64,000 nt of DNA, taken from NCBI GenBank assembly GCA_036971475.1, contig JBAIZL010000005.1, positions 159,990,886 to 160,054,885 of the forward strand. The letters run 5' to 3'. Below, one piece after another: positions 13,084 through 26,074 of the stretch; position 1 is the stretch's first letter; each line of letters begins with the position of its first letter. Made by a program: the position numbers and the translations under genes. The DNA comes from Prosapia bicincta. Lineage: Eukaryota > Arthropoda > Insecta > Hemiptera > Cercopidae. A model generated the notes under the pieces. It searched no databases. It saw only the letters and a list, made by a program, of their open reading frames with translations, and was not told the origin of the DNA.

Positions 13084-14636
13084 GTGTAAAAATATAATTA
13101 TCAATAAATTAACTTTCCTTTGTTTTTAAACATTTTTTATGAAGTGAGTGATTGTATACCACTATGAAGTGAGTGTGGAAATATCACTTATTTACAGGCA
13201 CAATTAGAGTCGCCTGATGCATTATTTAGTCTACTAAATTTTCTTTGAAAGGGTCAGTATTATTTTTGCACAACTTAACTGTTTACTCGGATGCATAGCA
13301 AATATTGTAAAATAAAACACTGAAGTTTAATACTAAACATATATATATATATAAATTTCTTATTTTAATTAAAAAACCTGTACAAATCTATTCATTGTTA
13401 TTGTGTTAGTTAATTACTCATTTATTAATAATTCACCATTAAATACTTTATTTGTATATATATTATATAGATTTATAATTTTAAGTTAGAGTATTGTATT
13501 GTAGTTGTATTTATTGTAGTGCTAAAAAGACTGTGATTTATTGTGTTTTGATTATTGTTTATATATTTTACCTTGTTATATCTTGTGTAAATATTAAGTA
13601 AAGCCGATACAGTTTTTTTTAACATTTTGTATATTACATGAAATTAATTCATTGTAGGTTAAATATTTATGGTATTTTTTTACTTTATTATATTAGAAGA
13701 AATATATTAATCAGAAAAAATGAAAAGAAATAAATGAAAAGTTTCTTGGAAGTGCATTTTCTTACTTTTACTACTTCTAATATGATGAATTTATGATGCA
13801 AACAATAAGAAATACATTTTATTTTGATAGTTGATTTAATACATGAGATAATAACAAAATATTTGTGAGAGAAATGTAACAAAATATTTGTGACAGAAAT
13901 GTCAAAATAAATATTTTGAATACAAAAAGGGCATATACATTAAAACTAGAATTTCTTTATAAAGCAATTTATCATTTCTCATTTAAAAGAAGCTTAAATC
14001 ATTAAAAGAAAGAAATTTGAAAAAACAGTGTCTTTGAAAGAAAGAAAAAAGTATTTATTGGTTTTTGAGTAGCTGTTTATAAAATTTTTATACTACTGTA
14101 TTTGCAAAACTGATTTAAGCCAACTTGAAAAATTAAATATCATGAAAAGTTATATAATAAATTGAATTCTGAAAAAATATATTTCTGAAGTGAAAATTGC
14201 AATGATTCAAAATCCTATTTCTGCTGAATTTAACTTTTTAAAACAAACATTTTTTAGTTCTTTTAATGTAGATGTATTTAACAGTAGACAATCTTTACAT
14301 CACTCAAATTTATTTGAAATATAATGAAGAATAATTAATTTATCATGGTACAAACTTTATTTCAAAGTTTAGTTTTAATTTAATGTTTGATAAGTATGAA
14401 CAAGATATAACCAAAAGTAATTGATTACTAAAAAATGTTTCAGTGCTAACCAGTAAATGATTATACCTTATGTTTCCATTTACCCATTTTTCCTAATTTC
14501 AGACAGTCTTATATTTTCTATTCATCCTGAATAAAAACAACTTATTAGTTGAAGTTTTCTCTAAATAAATCAGGAGTACATATATTGATTCTCTTTTTGT
14601 TAGTTTTAACCCCATAATAACTTTCCAAAAAGGTTA
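13079..14636. other. AT-rich intergenic stretch
   Basis: No gene or structured repeat recognised apart from a short (TA)n run near 13338-13353. Confidence 0.4.
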
Positions 14637-14644
14637 GTTGTAAA

Positions 14645-15041
14645 TAGGGATGGGCCGATTCCTAAAATTTTCGATTCCGATTCCGATTCCGATTCTAAAA
14701 CTTCCCTTTCGATTCTCGATTCTTTAGTCGATTCTCGATTCTCGATTCTTTCAAGTTATATTAGCTTACATGCTAGTTCTCTAATAATTAATTTAGTTAA
14801 CATCTTGGTCATATGGCAAAACCTTTTAAAAGTTCTGTTTTAATGTAATAGGCTACACAAAACCTTCAACCATGAGAGTGATATCTGTCTATAATATAAT
14901 TGATTAATGTTAAGTTTCGGAGGAATAATACAGTGTTTCTTTTATCCGTCTATTCGCTCAACCGTTTATGGCCACGGTTCCGACGATGACGTTTAATCGA
15001 GTTTTTACTGTACTTTTTTGTGTTTTGTTCTGACATTTAGT

Positions 15042-15073
<32 letters not shown>

Positions 15074-15411
15074 CCAGCGATGTCAAACGACTAGAAATGG
15101 TTACGATCTTGATTGCTGTTGCTTCATAAATAATAATATTTTCGTTTACTTTAATCATTTAATTCATTCAAATCAACTAATACATAAATAAGGCATAGTT
15201 GGTAATTAATTATTTTTCCACACAAATATAATAAATTTTGGTAATAAATTTTGTTTGGTAATAAATTACTCCACACGCATATTTTAATAGTTAACAAAAT
15301 AGGAATCGGAATCGACACTTTTATGAATGAAGAATCGAGTATCGACGATTCCTCGATACCACCTAGAATCGACGATTCCTGGAATCGAGAATCGGAATCG
15401 GCCCATCCCTA
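14645..15411. mobile_element. Complete hAT-type MITE (copy 2)
   Basis: A 767-bp element with inverted ends TAGGGATGGGCCGATTC, flanked by a perfect 8-bp target duplication GTTGTAAA (14637-14644 and 15412-15419). The 8-bp duplication and TAGGG-type end point to the hAT superfamily. Both ends are followed by dense GATTCC/GATTCTCG subterminal repeats, the kind of sites hAT transposases bind. A GA microsatellite sits at 15041-15073. No transposase is encoded. The perfect duplication suggests a fairly recent insertion compared with its neighbours. Confidence 0.92.
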
Positions 15412-15599
15412 GTTGTAAACTATCACTCCCAAAACAGTTGTGAAATCTATATTTCATTTATTAGAAAAATTAGATCAGCTGTTAAAGGGATATTATATTC
15501 AGCATGAATTTTTCAATACATTACATTTCTTTTTGTCAGACAAAATTTTTTATCTGTTAAATATTAAACTAAGTATTCTGTTAAACTCAGTTTTCAATT

Positions 15600-16720
15600 T
15601 TTAACCAACTTCAAAAAAGGAGGTTTTTTTGTATTTGATCAATATTTTTTTTAATGTTTGTTTTACGATAATTTTGGAAGTATTGAACCGATCAAAGTGA
15701 TTTTGCTTGCAAATGAAAGGCGAAACCCTCCTGGTGGTCACACTATAGTTACATCCCAATTCATCTGATTTTATAACAGCAATACGCTACAATTAAATTT
15801 AAAAAAAAATCTTTTTGAGTGAAAAAAACGTGTTTTTAAAAATAAGGATTATGAACTATAAAATAATTAATAAGCAAAATAAACCATCACAGTATTTATT
15901 TTATGTAGTATTCTACCCCATATAAAAGTAATATAGAATAAAACTATAAAACGATTAAATTTTTTAATTTCTTGCTTGAGAAAGCTGATTATAACGAGCA
16001 TCTTTGGATTCCAATAGACGAATTTTCCTCTTGAAAGTTACTTTTTTCGATGGTCTACCCATATTGATATATATCTTGGTGTAACTCAAATGAGATAAAT
16101 CAAAATAAATATATTCAAAATATAATTTAGTCCATTTACCATAAACAAGATATTCAATAATCCTCGGGTGAAAACTTCATTACTTCACTACATATCAACA
16201 GATAAATTCATTAAATATAACTTTGCTAATAATTTTCACTCTATTTTTTAATTAGTATTTCATGTGTAAAAAAGTTTTTCTAACAACTATTAAAGATAGT
16301 ATTATTGTATATTTACCTGAGATTTTAGATTACATGATTATTAACACATTTTTAAATGAAGAATAATAATTGTAAGATAAGAAATAATATTTAGGATTTT
16401 TAAAAAATTCATCTAGGGAATTTCCAACATAAATCACTCAATCTATTCATCTGACAAACTGATATATTTATCGTATTGTTGAAGGGCCTGTCAATTACTT
16501 TGATCAACAATCAAGAAATATGACTAGAGGTATACACACTGGAAATTTGTATGGATAAATATTGGCAATTGTGCCAACATAATCAATGGCATGAAATGAA
16601 ATAATCAACATAATCAATGGCATTCGATTAAAATGTAGTTAGGAGTTAGAGATCATAGCTCTAAAAATGAAGAAATAAAAATTTTTTAAAAAAACAGAAT
16701 CCGACTTGAAAAAAAAACCT
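15600..16720. repeat. Probable dispersed element with CAACTTCAAAAAAGGAGG-type end
   Basis: The left border caacttcaaaaaaggaggtt followed by text about an AACCGATC-like block resembles a repeat end I know to be common in insect genomes. A related border ccgacttgaaaaaaaaacc lies at about 16700-16720. Inside, on the - strand at 15964-16062, is a 32-codon open frame starting MGRPSKKVTFKRK with a basic, DNA-binding-like composition. I cannot name the superfamily and did not find target duplications. Confidence 0.4.
15964..16062 (-). CDS. Small basic open frame (32 residues), unrecognised
   Basis: Starts MGRPSKKV and ends QLSQARN before TAA. It is highly basic and lies inside the dispersed element at 15.6-16.7 kb, so it is more likely the start of a degraded transposon protein than a host gene. 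No splice signals or regulatory elements were recognised around it. Confidence 0.25.
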   Translation of the reverse strand: MGRPSKKVTFKRKIRLLESKDARYNQLSQARN

Positions 16721-18630
16721 CATTATATGATTTTACTTACTAAATAGTAATAAATAATTTTCTAATAACGAAAATATAATTTATCACAAGCTTATTACCC
16801 ACAAAATTTTGAAATCTGCACAACAATTAAGTCATTGTATTTACTAACCCATAAAGTCTAAAGTTTTCTTCTTCTTCCAATGGCTCTCACAGGGCTTACG
16901 GCATTCGAGAATAAAGTCTAAAGTCTATTTTAAACATTTCCAAAACAATAAACTTTTTGATTGCTTGATTTCCCATGATTATAGCGAACCATAGAGTCTT
17001 ATGAAATAAAAATTTCATATGAGAGTATGAGAGACAGTAATTGATCTTTGTTCTTGGAAAAACATACAATATCAGATTTTGTTTGATAAAAAATATGTGA
17101 TTATATATTTTTCATACAGATTATAGATAATTAGATTATAGAATTATAGATAATTCAACTTTCTTTGAAAGATTTACATGGAATGTGATTATTGTAGGTA
17201 GATGCTATAAATATGAGATAGTATCTCGTTAATCTTTTGAATCATAAATACATTTCTTATATTAAATAAATTTCTTATATCTATAAAATAAGTCTATGGA
17301 AGATTAGCCTGTGTTTATATTATAATTTTTTAATCTATATACCAAGGTGATTCAACATCATGTAAAAACACTTTTTTGTCACGTTCAGCATGTTAAATAT
17401 AAGGCCAAGTACAAAATTCGACATCGACTTCAACATTTTATGGGCAATAAGCTTATGATAAATTATGTTTTCATTATAAGAAAATTATGTTTTACTTTTT
17501 ATTAAGTAAAAACTATATATTCGGGTTCTGTTTTTTTTTTTTTTTAATTTTTAATAATAGTTTAGGTTTTGAAACCTAAAATATCTGCTTTCTTAACCCT
17601 TCAGAGGCCAAGGATTTTGCTTGTTAGACTAATAATTTGACTGTTGTGAAGCAGTTAGTCTGTAACCTGGGTAAATATTCAATTCCAACCCAGTGGTATC
17701 TGCAGACTTAGAAAAAACACCATTTGGAATCACTAATATTCTCTCAGCTAACACCATATGCTTTAATATTTCAAAGTAATGAAATGGATAATAATCTAGT
17801 AGAAATTAACATTTGGAGATGTTGTCTTAGATATGTTCATCTATGGCATTTAAAGCAAACTTAGATCCATGGAAATGTTCGTTCAGAGTGCATAAGTTGC
17901 CGCAAAATAAATGGTTTGTATCGGAAAGCACATAAACATAGCCCTTTTTCTATAGTTTGCCGAAAAAAAAATCAGTGCATTGGTTGATTAGTATTACAGC
18001 CTATGGAAATCATATACATCAGACACACTGAATTTTTTAAGGCTAAAATTGAAACAGAACTGCTCATTACTTTTTACTATAGCAACTTGCAAATGTCTTG
18101 TTGTTTTAAATTTAATTGGTAACAAAACCACTAATTTATGCAAATGAGATATAGTTATTCTGTTCCATAGATACCTGTTCTGCGAAAAGAAATGTGGGAG
18201 GCCCCCTTTAATAAAATGTATATCAATCCGATTTTTAAGATGCAATGCAAAGCCTATAATATTTTCCCTTATTAGGCCTATTACATCACTATCGTCTATG
18301 ACTGAAAAAACTATTCCAATGTTAACACAATAAACATTATAATAACATAAATAGATCATTGATTAAATTGTGAGAATGGGCTGCCCGTCGGAATATTATA
18401 TGGGATTATATATTTTTGCTGTGTACAACGGTTATGACCGTTTATTTCTATGTCAAATTTGTATGGAATGTTTACTAATTTTTGTTATAAGAACATACTA
18501 TTTTAGTATAAGTAGGTGCTACGCTATAATAGCATAATATATATGCAGATATACTATCAAATTTATACTGGTTTTACTGTTATTTCCATTTCAGGGGCTG
18601 TAGGAGACTTATTGTCACCACTGTCATACA
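16721..18630. other. AT-rich intergenic stretch with an unassigned open frame
   Basis: The only long frame is a 121-codon stretch on the - strand (17994-18359) with no recognised motif. Its flanks contain further broken frames, so it could be part of an old transposon. Nothing firm can be said. Confidence 0.35.
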
Positions 18631-18639
18631 CACACACAT

Positions 18640-18863
18640 ATATATATATATATCGTGATATTTCACGTCCATTATTTTTTCTGTTGCACTGACTTTATAA
18701 AGTTATTTTATTAATTGTAAACAACTATTCCAGGTAAGTGCAATTATTTTTACCTTATGTGATGAGGCACCTTTTGGTCACTTCAGTGACCAAAAGGTAC
18801 CTCATCACATAAGGTAAAAATATTTGTATTTAATGGTGGAATAATTGTTTACAATTAACAAAA

Positions 18864-18925
<62 letters not shown>
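18640..18925. repeat. Inverted pair of Penelope-like 3' tails between (TA)n tracts
   Basis: Two copies of one tail are arranged as a foldback centred near 18781: the arms read ttaccttatgtgatgaggca and its complement, then continue outward with gradually diverging sequence for about 100 bp. The same tail, in single copy, follows the GIY-YIG reading frame at 30175-30310. The left arm runs into (TA)n at 18639-18655 and the right arm into (TA)n at 18867-18925. No coding part of the element is present. Confidence 0.82.
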
Positions 18926-18930
<5 letters not shown>

Positions 18931-19628
18931 CACACACATTCAGATGTGACTGTACAAAATCAAGTACTTGTGACTAACTAAATTTGTTAAGTCTGCCTGG
19001 GAATAATTTACTGGATGAAATGTTTTATTATTTTTTCCTCCATTATTAAAAAATATCAAAAAAGTTACATCACGTACACAAAGTGATTCAGTTCCTAATT
19101 TGGATAGAACATTGTAATCAATCCCAATTCATAAATAAGCAGTTGAACGCTTTACAAAACTTGTGACAGAAGCTTCAGGAAAATGACAGTGAAGATGAGT
19201 TTAGGGGTAATATTATCAGAATAATACTAATAACAAGGTAAACCAAACTTCACCCATAAATCTTATTTAAAAGTCCTTTCACTTAAAAATAAGTGAAAGC
19301 CGAGATCTTTGTTTCAGATTGAGCTTCTCATACCTGCAACTCTTCATACAAAAACTTTTTTGATTTTCAATAAACACATATGTTTGTAAGTAATACTAAT
19401 ATTTTAAAATAATTTGTTTATAAACATTAAAACTGATACTAATTAATAATAATAAACAAACACATTCAAGTTGCTAATATTGATTTACGGTCTGCTTTAA
19501 TTGTTAATTTTTTCAAAATTCCATTGACTTTCTGTGTAATGTTGATGGATCTAAACAATATTTAACTTTATTTTCGGTTATAATGTATAAGAATTTGAAC
19601 CATTACATTGGGCAACAGGTTAGTTTTA
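18926..19628. other. Intergenic stretch
   Basis: No gene, RNA or repeat recognised between the TA tract and the mariner relic. Confidence 0.4.
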
Positions 19629-20360
19629 TGAGGTTTAGGTATTAAATAATTAGACTGTGTGCTCAGAAAGCAACCTAGTGTGAAAGGGGCAGAAACGAAT
19701 GCAGTGTTGGAGAGCTGGAAGTGTCTACTCTAGTAGACAAGAAATGTGTTTTTGTCACTGTAGTAGCATTTTTACTATAAAGGTTAGGAACAAATGCTTT
19801 CTTTTATACCCAATAACTGTATTGGGGTGACCTGTTTTACCACAAATTTTTCCCATAGACTTTTTTCATGTCAATACAAAATTTTTCTAACAGATTTTTT
19901 ATTAGAATTTGCAGTTGCAACAATCATCTGAATGATCATGATGATCTCCACTCAGAATTCGATTGATTTGGGTTACAGTTTCACCTGGACATTGCTCATC
20001 TTTGGTGCTCTCTCAGCCTTCAGAAAACTGTTTATACCATCCTAAAACCTGTCCATGACATAGATAACTCTTTTTTAAAGCCTCTTTCAACAAATTGTAG
20101 CACTTAATCAGAGGTTTTTTCTAATTTAACAAGAAATTTACCATCGATCCATTCCTTGTTTTATTCGTCACACTTTATCAGCACGAGAAAAAAATACAAT
20201 TATTTCTAATTTCTATAAAAAAAAATACTACTATAGTGACAAAAATGAATATTCTTACAAGAATAGTATAAGCTTCCAGATATCAAACACTGCGTTAGTT
20301 TTCCCCCTACCTTAATAAGATTCTGCGTATGCAGTCTTGATATTTAATAGCCAAACCTCA
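19629..20360 (-). mobile_element. Decayed mariner element
   Basis: A 732-bp element between TA dinucleotides (19627-19628 and 20361-20362). The inverted ends begin TGAGGTTT(A/G)G and remain recognisably similar for over 100 bp. On the - strand the inside retains a mariner helix-turn-helix region: LKEALKKSY, QVLGWYKQFSEG, then EQCPGETVT and KKSMGKICGK-like remnants, in one frame interrupted by several stops. The catalytic DDE half is deleted, so this is a short non-autonomous relic. Confidence 0.78.
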
Positions 20361-20362
20361 TA

Positions 20363-21940
20363 AGATGTTCAAAATTATGGATATTTTTTGAATTTTTTCC
20401 AACTTTATCAATGACAAAATTTTTAATATTGTCAATGTTTCCAAATTTAGAACTCAAGCTTAACGGGAAGATATAAAGTGATTGTATTCATTTTTAAAAT
20501 AGTTTGGACCTTCCTGTAGTTTTATTCCATTCACTGGATCTATTTGATATTGTTCATCTGCTTGAGTTTTATATGCTAAGTGTATCAAACTATTTGTGCC
20601 TTTATTTAGGCCAGATTTATGACTATGGTCTATTAATTTAGTGTATTTAGGCCTAATGATTGTGGGTATAATATTTCACCATTACAGTGGTATATTATTC
20701 TTTGGAAAAAATTTAGCACTATTTTAATTTAGATTAATAACATCCATTTCATATAAATATGAATGGTCAGTGCCCCATGTTGAGCACAGACTATACCTTG
20801 TTTCCTTTCACATTGGGATGATTGAAAATGTCATCATAGGACCTCATCTCAGTTGTGAAATTACTTAATATGCTTTGCATTTCTTTTGACTTCCAATTTC
20901 AGTCTTTATTAAGAAGTATTGTTTTTAGTTTCACTTTTCTGAAATTAATATTTTCTATAAATCTCAATTTAGTAGCATTGTTCTTGGTCACAATGTACAA
21001 GTATTCTTTTCATTATTATATTCATTAATTTTTACTAAAATAACTTTTATATTATTAATACAACAATGTGTTACATTTTCAAGCACACACTATTTTATAA
21101 TAAAGCAAGCAATTTTTGTTTTTTGCTATAAATCAAGATGCAGTTTGTTATTTTGTAGTGGAACATCCGAAATTCCTTGCGAAGAATTGCAATCTGTGAT
21201 TAGTATTACTCATTTTAAAGCACCTAAGAAACAGTGTTTCTCACAATGATTTCATTGTCCTGTGTTCAAAAACACTATTATTAATAAATAGAGAGCTATT
21301 TCATATGCTTTGAAAAGTATCAAATCTCTTGGTATTTCTATTATCATGAACTGCACAAAATGTCTGAAATCCTTTGAATGTTTCACATTATCAAATAAGA
21401 TATTTCTGGGAAGATGATGTAAATCAAAACACTTGGCAAAATGTAGTGTAAAGCAGGTTATTCTTGTACTTCTAATGCAGATGGTTTTTGCTCCAGAAAT
21501 ATACAAAACTTTTAATTATTTTTGTACATAAAATAGAGTGGTTTCTATATTTTCAAACAGAATATATTTTAAATATATACAAATGTAGGAGTTAACAATA
21601 TTTTATTCTAAAATATTAATTGTTAATTCTTTGCATTAACATTTAATTTTCATTTAAAATGTCTGAAGAATTATATCTTTTCTTAATTTATGTTTTAAAC
21701 TGAAATTTTTGTTTCCTTTGATTTTTGAAAAGTAATCAATCGTTCCATGGAAATATACATTTCTACATGAATCTTGTTCATGTTTTCTAGACTTGAAAGC
21801 TACTAGTGCTAGACAGAAGAATTTAATTTATGATTTTTTTTTTCATAAAATTTTGAAAGAAGTTTTATGATGAAACCAAGACTAATTACTTTATTATTTT
21901 GATTACTTTCTGTTCTGAGTTTTGTATAGTTTAATGAAAT
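20363..21940. other. Intergenic stretch
   Basis: No gene recognised. An 84-codon open frame on the - strand (21252-21506) has no known motif and lacks supporting splice signals. Confidence 0.35.
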
Positions 21941-21942
21941 TA

Positions 21943-23658
21943 CACTGGGTATCGTCTATAACGACCTTTAAGCGGGAATGAAAATTAGGTCGCTATATCC
22001 GGGCATCATTATGTCCAGTACTTACCTACAAGATGGAGGGGGGAGAATTTTAGACTGAATAATAAAACAAAATTTAAATTAACTTAATAAAAAAACGGGT
22101 TTATTATTTAATTTCAATGTTACATAATTAAAATTAAACTATGTACGTACATATTTAACAAAATTATTTTATTTACTACTAAAAAAGTAAGTTATTGTTG
22201 TTTGTTTTTTACAAATTTTTTGATAAAAAGTTTCGGAAAGTTCTTTTTCTATTACGTTGATTCCCTCCTGGATAGAATTTGTACAAAGGTCGTTAACAAT
22301 AACAAATTTTTTTATGAACCCCACATACCTTACTGCTTCAACCAAAGTAGGTAATTCGTCATTTTCCTCTTCATCATCTTCTTCTTCTTCGCCGATTGTT
22401 GCCTTTTCTTCACTGTGAGATCTGATTAATTCTGCATCGGATATGTCGTATTCTGTGGTTATTTCGCTATCGATTACTTCATAGTCTGAGATCAGGTCCC
22501 GGTTAATATGTGACGGTAATGTGAGTTGTTGTGCCCATTCTGTTAGGTTTTGTTCCGGAGGCTATATGTTTAGTTCATGTTCGGCTCGGAATCCTGCATG
22601 GTGATAACAATTCCTTATTGTCTCCGCAGGAACATCATTCCATGCTTTTTGGACCATTAAAACAGCATCCAGTACGGAGATTTTGGTCATACGATTTTCT
22701 TCTGTATCTTGTAACAATTTCAATACCACCTGCTTCCGGAAATTCATTTTTATTTTTTGTATATCCCCCTGGTCCATTGCTTGTAAAGACAGAGGTTGTA
22801 TTTGGGGGTAAAAACACTATTTTAATGAATTTAAATCTTTCGGTGAGGATGTGGGATGGACAATTATCTATAAGCAATAAAATTTTATGTTTTTTCTTTG
22901 CCAACTGTGCGTCCCAATCTTTCAGAAACCGTGTGAACAAGTTAGATGTCATCCAGGCTTTTTTATTGCTTTCATAATCCACTGGTAGATTTTTAATCCC
23001 TTTGAAGCAACGAGGATTTTTGGATTTTCCGATGGCAAAAAGCTTCTTTTTAATTGAACCCATCATATTAGCAGCAACTAAAATGGTAAGTCTATCTTTA
23101 GAAAATTTACCTGTACTAAATTTTTCTCCTTTAAAATGCAACGTTCGATCCGGTGTTAATTTATAGAACAGTCCCATTTCGTCTTCATCTTGTAACCTTC
23201 ACAGAGAGTCGGCCAAACACTTGATGAAACGCCAGCTGCCTCACCGGAGATTTTCTTGAAAACGATATTGTGCCGTTGGCAAAATCGCTGGATCCAACCC
23301 TTAGAAATCTCCTCGGAGGTGTTTGGATTTATTCTTTTCCATAACTCAGTAGCTTTTTGTTGTAAAATTTGGCCTGAGAGAGGGACATTCTTTTCTTAGA
23401 AAGCTGTGTTTACATCGAGAGATTACTGTTCGGAGAATTCTAGAATGTTCCGTCGCTATACTCGATTTTTTTTTTAGATGGACGTGAAATGTGTGTTGTT
23501 TTAACCGATCCGTTGTTTTACCTGATGTCGTTATAGGCGATCTAAATGCATTGAACAGGTATTACAGAATTAAGATAAATTCCCGATGTGGCCAGGAATC
23601 TTGGTCGTTATAGCCGATACATCATATAAAGCAATGTCGTTATATACGATACCCGCTG
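21943..23658 (-). mobile_element. Tigger (pogo superfamily) transposon, nearly full length, inactive
   Basis: A 1,716-bp element flanked by TA (21941-21942 and 23659-23660). The inverted ends are CACTGGGTATCGTCTATA and CAGCGGGTATCGTATATA, followed by TAACGAC. It encodes a Tigger transposase on the - strand with DNA-binding and DDE parts. The frame is broken at least once in the catalytic domain and several times in the N-terminal part, so the copy is not active. It lies alone in intergenic DNA. Confidence 0.92.
22562..23400 (-). pseudogene. Tigger transposase relic
   Basis: Read from 23400 downward. A decayed CENP-B-type N-terminal DNA-binding part (about 23180-23390) is followed by the catalytic core: DEMGLFYKL at about 23177 (normally DETGLF), KDRLTILVAANM, IGKSKNPRCFKG, KKAWMTSNLF, then LLLIDNCPSH (second acidic residue) and FLPPNTTSV. 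A frameshift at about 22778-22790 moves the continuation, MDQGDIQK, into the next frame, which runs to 22562. All three acidic positions are still present across the two frames. The usual length is 450-550 residues. Confidence 0.88.
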
Positions 23659-23660
23659 TA

Positions 23661-26060
23661 TATGAAAAAATACTTTAAAACATAGTAGTAATAGACTATT
23701 ATTTCTAATAATTAGAGTCAAAATTATTGTAATTGCACACACACATGTATATATTGTAGTAAAATGTCTACATATGTAACAAAATGAATTTAATGAAATG
23801 CCCTTAAGGATTGGAGAAACTTAAACTTTTTCATTAATCAATTCAACTATTATCAAGCTTATATATAACTCAAGAAGTTTTAGTGTATAAAAAACTTATT
23901 GACACAAAATGTTTTCAATTGTTTAAGGTGATTTTCATTGTGTCCGATGCAGTAGTGGCAATCACTTAGATTGATCGAAAACGATTAATTTCTGTATGTT
24001 TTTCCTAAATATACTTGAATTATAAGTTTTAAAAAATCATTAATTTGGTTAATAAACATGTTAAAATTTATTTCTCAGCATATGAAATTTAAAGAAAAAT
24101 ATGATGGCTAACTTTTATTCATTCAAAAATTTGTAGTTATCTAGTTGTAAATTTGCTCATGTTAATTACCTCTTACTGAGTAACTGATATTCTTGAACAA
24201 AGAAGAAACAGTATTTCTTTTCATGTTTTAAAATAAAAATTGATACAAGGGTACAGTGTACATTTTTTGTTTTGGCTGTGCGTAATTGTGTTCTATCATA
24301 CTCTGAGGGGATATGTTTACTTTGGTAGGTTTTAATCAGAATGTCAAGTTAAAATGATGTGAAATGGTCGGCCATGCATGAATTCTATAACAAGCTTTAT
24401 TTAGATTTGTTATTTGTAGTACGATTTTCCTTTATAAATATTTGTAACTTAAATAACTAATGTTTCTGACTGAGTGTACAAAATAAAGAGATACACTATA
24501 AGGGATAAGTTTGATGTACATTTGAAAACTTGTACTTCAAATATACACATAACTAATATACATATCCTTCTGTGTTCTTAAAATTATCACGCCACACCAT
24601 TCTGAAAAATAATATTAAATCATTATTTTTTTACTGTGAGTGTATGCCAGCTTATAAGTTTTATTCCTGTATATATTTGGAGTGCAAGACAATAATATTT
24701 TTAAGCTTAATTTTTGTGACAGTTATTTTTATGCACTCTGTACATAATATGTTCACTTCAAATGCCCTCAGTATTAAGAATTTTCAGTTAAATTATTTAC
24801 AACTTTCCCATACAGTCTTCACCAATTACTCAGTGAGTGTTTATCATCTCCAAATTGTTAACTGAATTTTCACTAAACTGTAAAAAACTAAAGCTAATAT
24901 AAGACTGATCCAATTGCATCATCCTCTTATGAAATTTGCCAGAAATTTGTTATATTAGTTTATAGTTAAAAGTAGTTTTTACAGAATCTTTTTTATATAA
25001 ATGTGAATTAATTCTTACATGTTTACATAATATGTGTCTTTAAAACTTCTCAATGTTTATAAAGGAGGTGGACAGGAAAACTTAGTTGTGTATGTCCTTT
25101 GAATAGTGTAAAGACCTTGTAGAATATGCAGTATAGTTTTTATCATTAAATTAAAAATTATATTTAAAACAACATTCCACTTGTCTGTAAAACTGTTAAA
25201 AAGTTATAAATTATCAGTTTATTTTTACTTTTTTCATTTGCTGTATTAAATATTACAATGCTTGATGTTCCTTGAATTTTTTTTTTAAAGAAATAAAATG
25301 CACAAAATGTAATTTTATAGAAGGGTGTCAGGTTCTTTTTCTACTTAAATGCCAAAAGTAATTTATTTTCCGTTGATGTATCAAATTGTAAATATGTAAT
25401 GAGTTGAATAAAAATCATGTTTTGTAAATGATTTTGATGTTGGTTTTTAAATTTCAAAAAATGACATGAGTGCCAAATATTTTATTTAACTGAATTCTAA
25501 TTAGTAGTTTGTGACTAGTATCAGGAATAGATACTATCACTTCCAAGTAGTATTTGAATTACTGCAACGATTCTAGTGATTCAAATTTCTACCACACAAA
25601 ACTTTATGGTAAACCTGTTTTATAAGAGGTCTTGACACTGAGTTAAATTGTTTTTTCTTTTAAGAAATTCCCTGAAGTATGCTGCACTCAGTTCCCTTAA
25701 TTTACCTCCCATTCTTCTTGAACTTTAATTACCTTTTCCACTGCCTCTGACCAGTGCATTAATAATAACTCTCTTTTGCACAGTGGCTAACATTGTTTGT
25801 AGTATCAACTAGAGTACAATAATAGTTATGCTTTAAGACGCAATAGAAAATAAGAATTGGGCAAATTATTTGATTACTCTAAAGCTAAGTTATAGCTGAT
25901 AAAGCTATTTATATCCCAAACTATTTCTTTCATTATGTAGAAGAAAGTTATTATTAATGGACGATCTGATAGACAAGAAGAAATGTGGTGGCCACATTAA
26001 TTAGGGCTTTTGCATAACTACTTTTAGTATCACTTGGCACAAAAAAAAATTTTTCCATTA
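23661..26060. other. Intergenic stretch
   Basis: No gene recognised. An AATAAA followed by a GT-rich segment at about 25408-25442 has the look of a polyadenylation site, but no coding exon feeding into it could be identified. Confidence 0.35.
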
Positions 26061-26074
26061 TATATACCACTTTA

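Noticed and set aside
17994..18359. 121-codon frame as a host gene
   Set aside because: No recognised motif, no splice or start evidence, and surrounded by broken frames; may be transposon debris but the family is unclear.
25408..25442. Polyadenylation site of the RhoGEF gene
   Set aside because: It would require an 18-kb 3' UTR running through piggyBac, hAT, mariner and Tigger elements; nearer AATAAA hexamers are available.
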